Source of the DNA: Membranipora membranacea | Taxonomy: Eukaryota > Bryozoa > Gymnolaemata > Cheilostomatida > Membraniporidae | Assembly: GCA_914767715.1 (NCBI GenBank) | Contig: OU612066.1 | Coordinates: 10,359,001 to 10,423,000 of the forward strand | DNA: 64,000 bases | Direction of reading: 5' to 3' | Shown here: one piece after another, positions 60,196 through 64,000 of the stretch | Position numbering within the stretch: position 1 is the stretch's first letter | How the letters are laid out: every line of letters begins with the position of its first letter | The notes under the pieces: model-generated | What the model saw: the letters and a program-made list of their open reading frames with translations, nothing else | The model's database searches: none | Told to the model about the DNA's origin: nothing | Translations under genes and position numbers: made by a program

Positions 60196-60562
60196 AGGGC
60201 AACCAATGTTTCAAACAACTTCTCATCGATTAATAGCAGATTGCACCTTCTGCATAGGCAAAAAGACAAAATCTTATTCGGATGATTATTCAGCCAGAAG
60301 TCTTGTGAAACATTACATCCATCAGGTGCTCAAACTCAGCTAAAATAGAATACCACAGAGCAGTTTCCTGTTCCTGTTATTTTTTAGCCTGTGCTCTATC
60401 ATCATTACAGCAATGTCTTGGAACCTCCCCTAAACTGAAGTGTTATCCAGCTTAGAGTCAGCAACTACTTTGAGTTTTGCATAGCGTAATGCACAAAGCT
60501 GATGCTGTCTAGCACATTATTTACTACCCATTAATGCATTGCTGCGAAACCTTGGTTGCCCT
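60196..60562. mobile_element. TTAA MITE, copy 2
   Basis: This is a close relative of copy 1 in the same orientation, about 50 bp away, flanked by TTAA at 60192-60195 and 60563-60566. It has small internal differences, for example AATGTTTC in place of AGGGTTTC at the left end. Confidence 0.85.
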
Positions 60563-60566
60563 TTAA

Positions 60567-62789
60567 AAATGCATATTTTATAATAAATTGCACGAAAAAA
60601 AACGAATTATATGGTAAGTTCACAAATAAGTTGAGATTGTATTTGTAATTTCATTCTGAATTTTTTCTAATTAAAAAGAGCCTCCAAATGTAAAAGACTT
60701 CAGGTCTTCAGTTTCATGGCTGATTTTTTGGACAATCTTTAATATTCTGAACTTCCCACATATAATGTAATGTTATGTGATGTAACGGTAATGGTGGTGG
60801 TATGTGATGTGCATGTAATGGTTTTGTTTTTGTTTCCTATCCCACTAATCAGAGATTATTTCTTGCCTAATTAATCTTGCTTTGTATGCATGTTACTGTA
60901 CCAATACGTTTTTTCACACTCTCTTTATGATCTGGCTGTTAATGAGGCCTTCTACCAGTGTTTGTTTCAATTTCTTCTGTATTAAAAATATTATTCTTAG
61001 CCAACGACTCAAGAACCTTGTACAGCAGGGTGATAAGTTAGAATACCTTTGATTACTCCACCAAAGAATTTTCATTTTAATTCCAAAATTACAATTATTC
61101 TCCTAAAATGAGCAATCACTTAAAATGGATCATTGAGATTAAATATATATATATATATATATCATATAATAAAAGTAAAAGATTCGCTACACACACTCCT
61201 TCCCCTAATGGAACTTAGATCCGGCCTGATGCATATTTGCGTATATCCTCATACTATAACACTAGGTTAAGATGGTAAGAGCTACGTAATTGCAAGGTTC
61301 ATCCAATAGGTGGCTATTATCTGTACCCAACCTGTCTGGTGCTTACAAAAATCCAGAGAAACTGTGATTGTTTTTGCAGCTAAGATGTTTAATGCTCAAA
61401 TGAAAGCTTTAATAAGAGAATAAATTTGGCCATAAATCACTAAACAAAGGCCTGGAATATGTTACCACAATCAGGAATCGGATCCCTCTCTCAGTGATAA
61501 ATTTACACAAGATCATAAAGAGCCATAATTATTTTGAGATCGAACACAGTTTTTTTGTGTAATGCAAGTAATTTACAGGAAAACATTTGAGGAGCGAAGA
61601 ATTAAAGTCTCCCCTCAAATGTTTGATGTTGATAGAAAATGGTAACAAACACAATACTCCTAATTAATGTATACATGCAGCATAAAAATCTTATAAAGCA
61701 ATAAAATGATAAAAAAAGTATTTGTATGACAATACAGTATCTATTCTCTAAATCAATCTATACTTGTGTGCCAAACTTTTAAACATTTCTCAAGTAGGAG
61801 GCTTTGAATATCATTTCTTCACTAACTAGTACCCAGAGAAACTGTAGTTTTTGCAGATAAATTTGCTTTAGCACGAGATTAGTTACATATCCCTAAACAA
61901 AGGCCTTACATGCGTTAACTATAAGGAGTTATCGCCTCACATTCTATTAAAAAGTGTGAGAATAATGACTTATCCCCCATACAATACAACTGAAGAATGG
62001 CAGAAAGAAAAGTGTGTCGCTACAAAGGCAATGTCTAATGACCAATGTCAAAAACGCAGAAATTTTTTTTTATAGATTTAGTAATTTTTAACTATTGTTT
62101 TATGCCAATATGTATTTTTCAGATCCTCAGATCATTTAAGTCAATTCTGACAATCTTCAGTATCACCCGATGTTTTTCATCAATTGTGAGAAACTGGCCT
62201 CGTCATGGAAGTATGCCCCAAGCAGTCAACTACTTCATAGTTTTGGGCCTGTCAAGACATGGTTCAATTTTATTTTGTTTAAAATCCTATAAGCCTGAAA
62301 ACCATGTCTGTTGTAGGAACTCTCGGAGGTTTCTTTATCCTGCAATCATCACAAACTCTGCTTCATCGTTTCTCAAGTGAGATTTAACATTGATTCCAAT
62401 ATTTTTAGTCCTTGTTAATCGTGGCGCTGAGCATGGAAATGAAGCATGACAATTCAAGCTGCTGGTTACATATTAATCAATATAAAGGTATCTCTGTAAG
62501 GCATTTTAGTTTCAAGCTTGTGACAAAACTGATTCAAAGAGTGAAGGTATTCAAACTCCTATTTATTCGATACAATTAGGATTATAGGGCATGAGGCAAC
62601 TCGCCTGCAATCACCTTACCCTTTTCCCTACTATTTTAAAACCCATATATATCTCACGAATTGTCTTGCTGAGTTTGTCGTTTGCTATGTAACACCCATA
62701 ATTATCCCAGCAAATTCAGGAAGGTGGTAGCTTGCTTTTGTTATTATACAATGATTAGCTACTATAATCTTGATTGTCCCTGTATGTCT
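60567..62789. other. AT-rich non-coding region with duplicated segments
   Basis: No gene is recognised. An (AT)n run lies at 61143-61162. Two diverged segments about 500 bp apart (near 61350-61480 and 61850-61980) share CCAGAGAAACTGT and CTAAACAAAGGCCT. Open frames here are short and lack splice or codon support. Confidence 0.4.
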
Positions 62790-63780
62790 TCTGTGAGGCG
62801 GGGGATTTCACCAACCGGATGCCCTTCCTGATGTTGAAACCTCTGTCTTTAGCCGGACTTGGGACCAGAATGGAGAAAAAGCAAGATAACACCTCTGCAT
62901 AAGCAGAAAGGAGATACTCCAAACTGTTCAAACTATAGAGGGATAAAACTCCTCAGTATCTGTCTAAAGCTCTGGGAGTAATAGATGCGAGGATAATGGA
63001 AATGATCGAAAATATCAGTGGCAGGCAGTATGGCTTCCAGAAAGGAAAGTCAACAAAACAGCCTTTATTTTGTTTGAGAGTACTCCAGGAAAAGATGAGG
63101 GACGCCAAAAGGACTTGCATATGGTTTTTGTCGACCTAGAGAAGGCGTACGATACAGTACCTAGAGACCTAATCTGGTACTGTCTGAGAAAGGGTGGAGT
63201 TCCAGAGACATATGTAAGTGCCATCAACGACATGTACAAGGACCGCAAAACATCAGTTGTGACAAGAGTAGGTGAAGCAGATGAGATCGAGATAGAAGTG
63301 GGATTACATCAAGGATCTGCACTAAGCCCTTTCCTTTTCATAATGATCTTGCATATCATCACCAAGGAGATTCAGGTGGACACGCCGTGGGCAGTGCTAT
63401 TTGCTGACAACCTTGTTCTCTGTGATGAAACTAGGGAGAGGATGGGAGAGAGACTGGAGAACTAGAAGGGGTATTTAGAAGATGCAGGCTCAAAAAAGTT
63501 AGTAGGCCAAAGACAGAATATCTGCCGCCAGCCGGAACTTTACAAAAGATAGAAATGAAGAAGTATGATGGCGAAGGTGCAACTGATCTGCCGCAGGTAT
63601 CAACATTCAAATATATGGGAATCACAATAGATCAAGAGGGAGGATGCAGAATAGAAATTGAAAAGAGGATATAGAAAGCATAGAATAGATGGAGAGAGCT
63701 GACAGGAGTGCTTTGTGATAAGAAAATTCCGACCAAGCTCAAGGATATATTGTGCAAGACGGCAATAAACATAATATAGA
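62790..63780 (+). pseudogene. Decayed LINE reverse transcriptase fragment
   Basis: Frames in order show NCSNYRGIKLLSI (62920-62965), SGRQYGFQKGKST (63015-63055), FVDLEKAYDTVPRD (63127-63168), LHQGSALSPFLF (63304-63340), the catalytic box as FADN instead of FADD (63400), and FKYMGITIDQEGG (63608-63646). Stops and at least one frame shift break it. It resembles the RTE/CR1-like group. The fragment in the CECR2-like intron covers a later part of a similar protein. Confidence 0.8.
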
Positions 63781-64000
63781 CTGGGAAGACCACGTCTCCA
63801 AAAACAGTGTGATCTGCTCTCTCTCTTACCTTCGTCTTGCCTGATGATTCAACATCGCGATAAGTAAAACCTTTTGCCAAACAAACCAAGTACTTTACTT
63901 TGCAAAAAAGCCAAAAATCAGTTGGTCTAATGGCGACCAACTCCTTATCTGCTAAGCAGGAAATCGAGATGACAGATTATTGAGGGGTTTTCAAAATAAT
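63781..64000. other. Unassigned end of window
   Basis: The LINE similarity stops near 63780. The last 220 bases show no motif I can place. Confidence 0.3.

Noticed and set aside
62045-62380. 111-codon plus-strand frame
   Set aside because: AT-rich, no splice context, no recognisable motif, and located between repeats.

Overview
This window is nuclear DNA from an animal, most likely a marine invertebrate; I cannot name the phylum. The evidence is GT-AG introns of about 150-700 bp, a CECR2-type bromodomain gene, a receptor with IgGFc-binding and EGF-like modules, metazoan LINE and Gypsy elements, SINE-like tRNA-derived heads and TTAA MITEs. Gene models below were built by hand from ORFs, splice sites and reading phase. 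Where every junction stays in phase I trust them more.

Layout. 410-4749 (+): 3' part of a CECR2-like bromodomain gene, 9 exons, with a LINE fragment in one intron. 5532-15159 (-): at least 21 exons of a type I membrane protein (IgGFc-binding-like region, Asp-rich linker, Cys-rich EGF-like modules, one transmembrane helix, Lys-rich tail), convergent with the first gene. 16977-18952 (-): complete small coiled-coil gene built from four tandemly duplicated phase 1-1 exons. 18953-22471: intergenic, with one short hairpin and SINE-like debris. 22472-28681 (-): complete 5-exon gene for a 936-aa protein of no family I recognise; its first intron holds a 1.6-kb fold-back element that was itself invaded. 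28682-36060: repeat-rich, no gene recognised; it holds a perfect 51-bp palindrome, a 60-bp minisatellite and an inverted-repeat element filled with tandem repeats. 36070-37800 (-): decayed Gypsy relic. 38674-42274 (+): exon fragments including a cyclin C-lobe-like exon. 44771-46792 (+): last four exons of an unrecognised gene.

46873-54158 (-): an intact Gypsy-type LTR retrotransposon with 4-bp target duplication, tRNA-Leu-like primer site, polypurine tract, gag, a -1 frameshift pol, and a complete frameshift signal. It lies between the poly(A) signal of the 44771-46792 gene and the start of the next gene. 54446-59334 (+): a six-exon receptor-like gene (signal peptide, propeller-like ectodomain, Thr-rich stalk, transmembrane helix, duplicated Tyr-rich tail) whose phase is perfect but which carries three in-frame stops. 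59768-60562: two TTAA MITEs. 62790-63780 (+): decayed LINE reverse transcriptase.

The most notable points are the frameshift cassette, the stop-bearing receptor, the exon-array gene, the orphan 936-aa gene and the perfect palindromic insertion. Nothing here looks prokaryotic, and no CRISPR array or operon is present.
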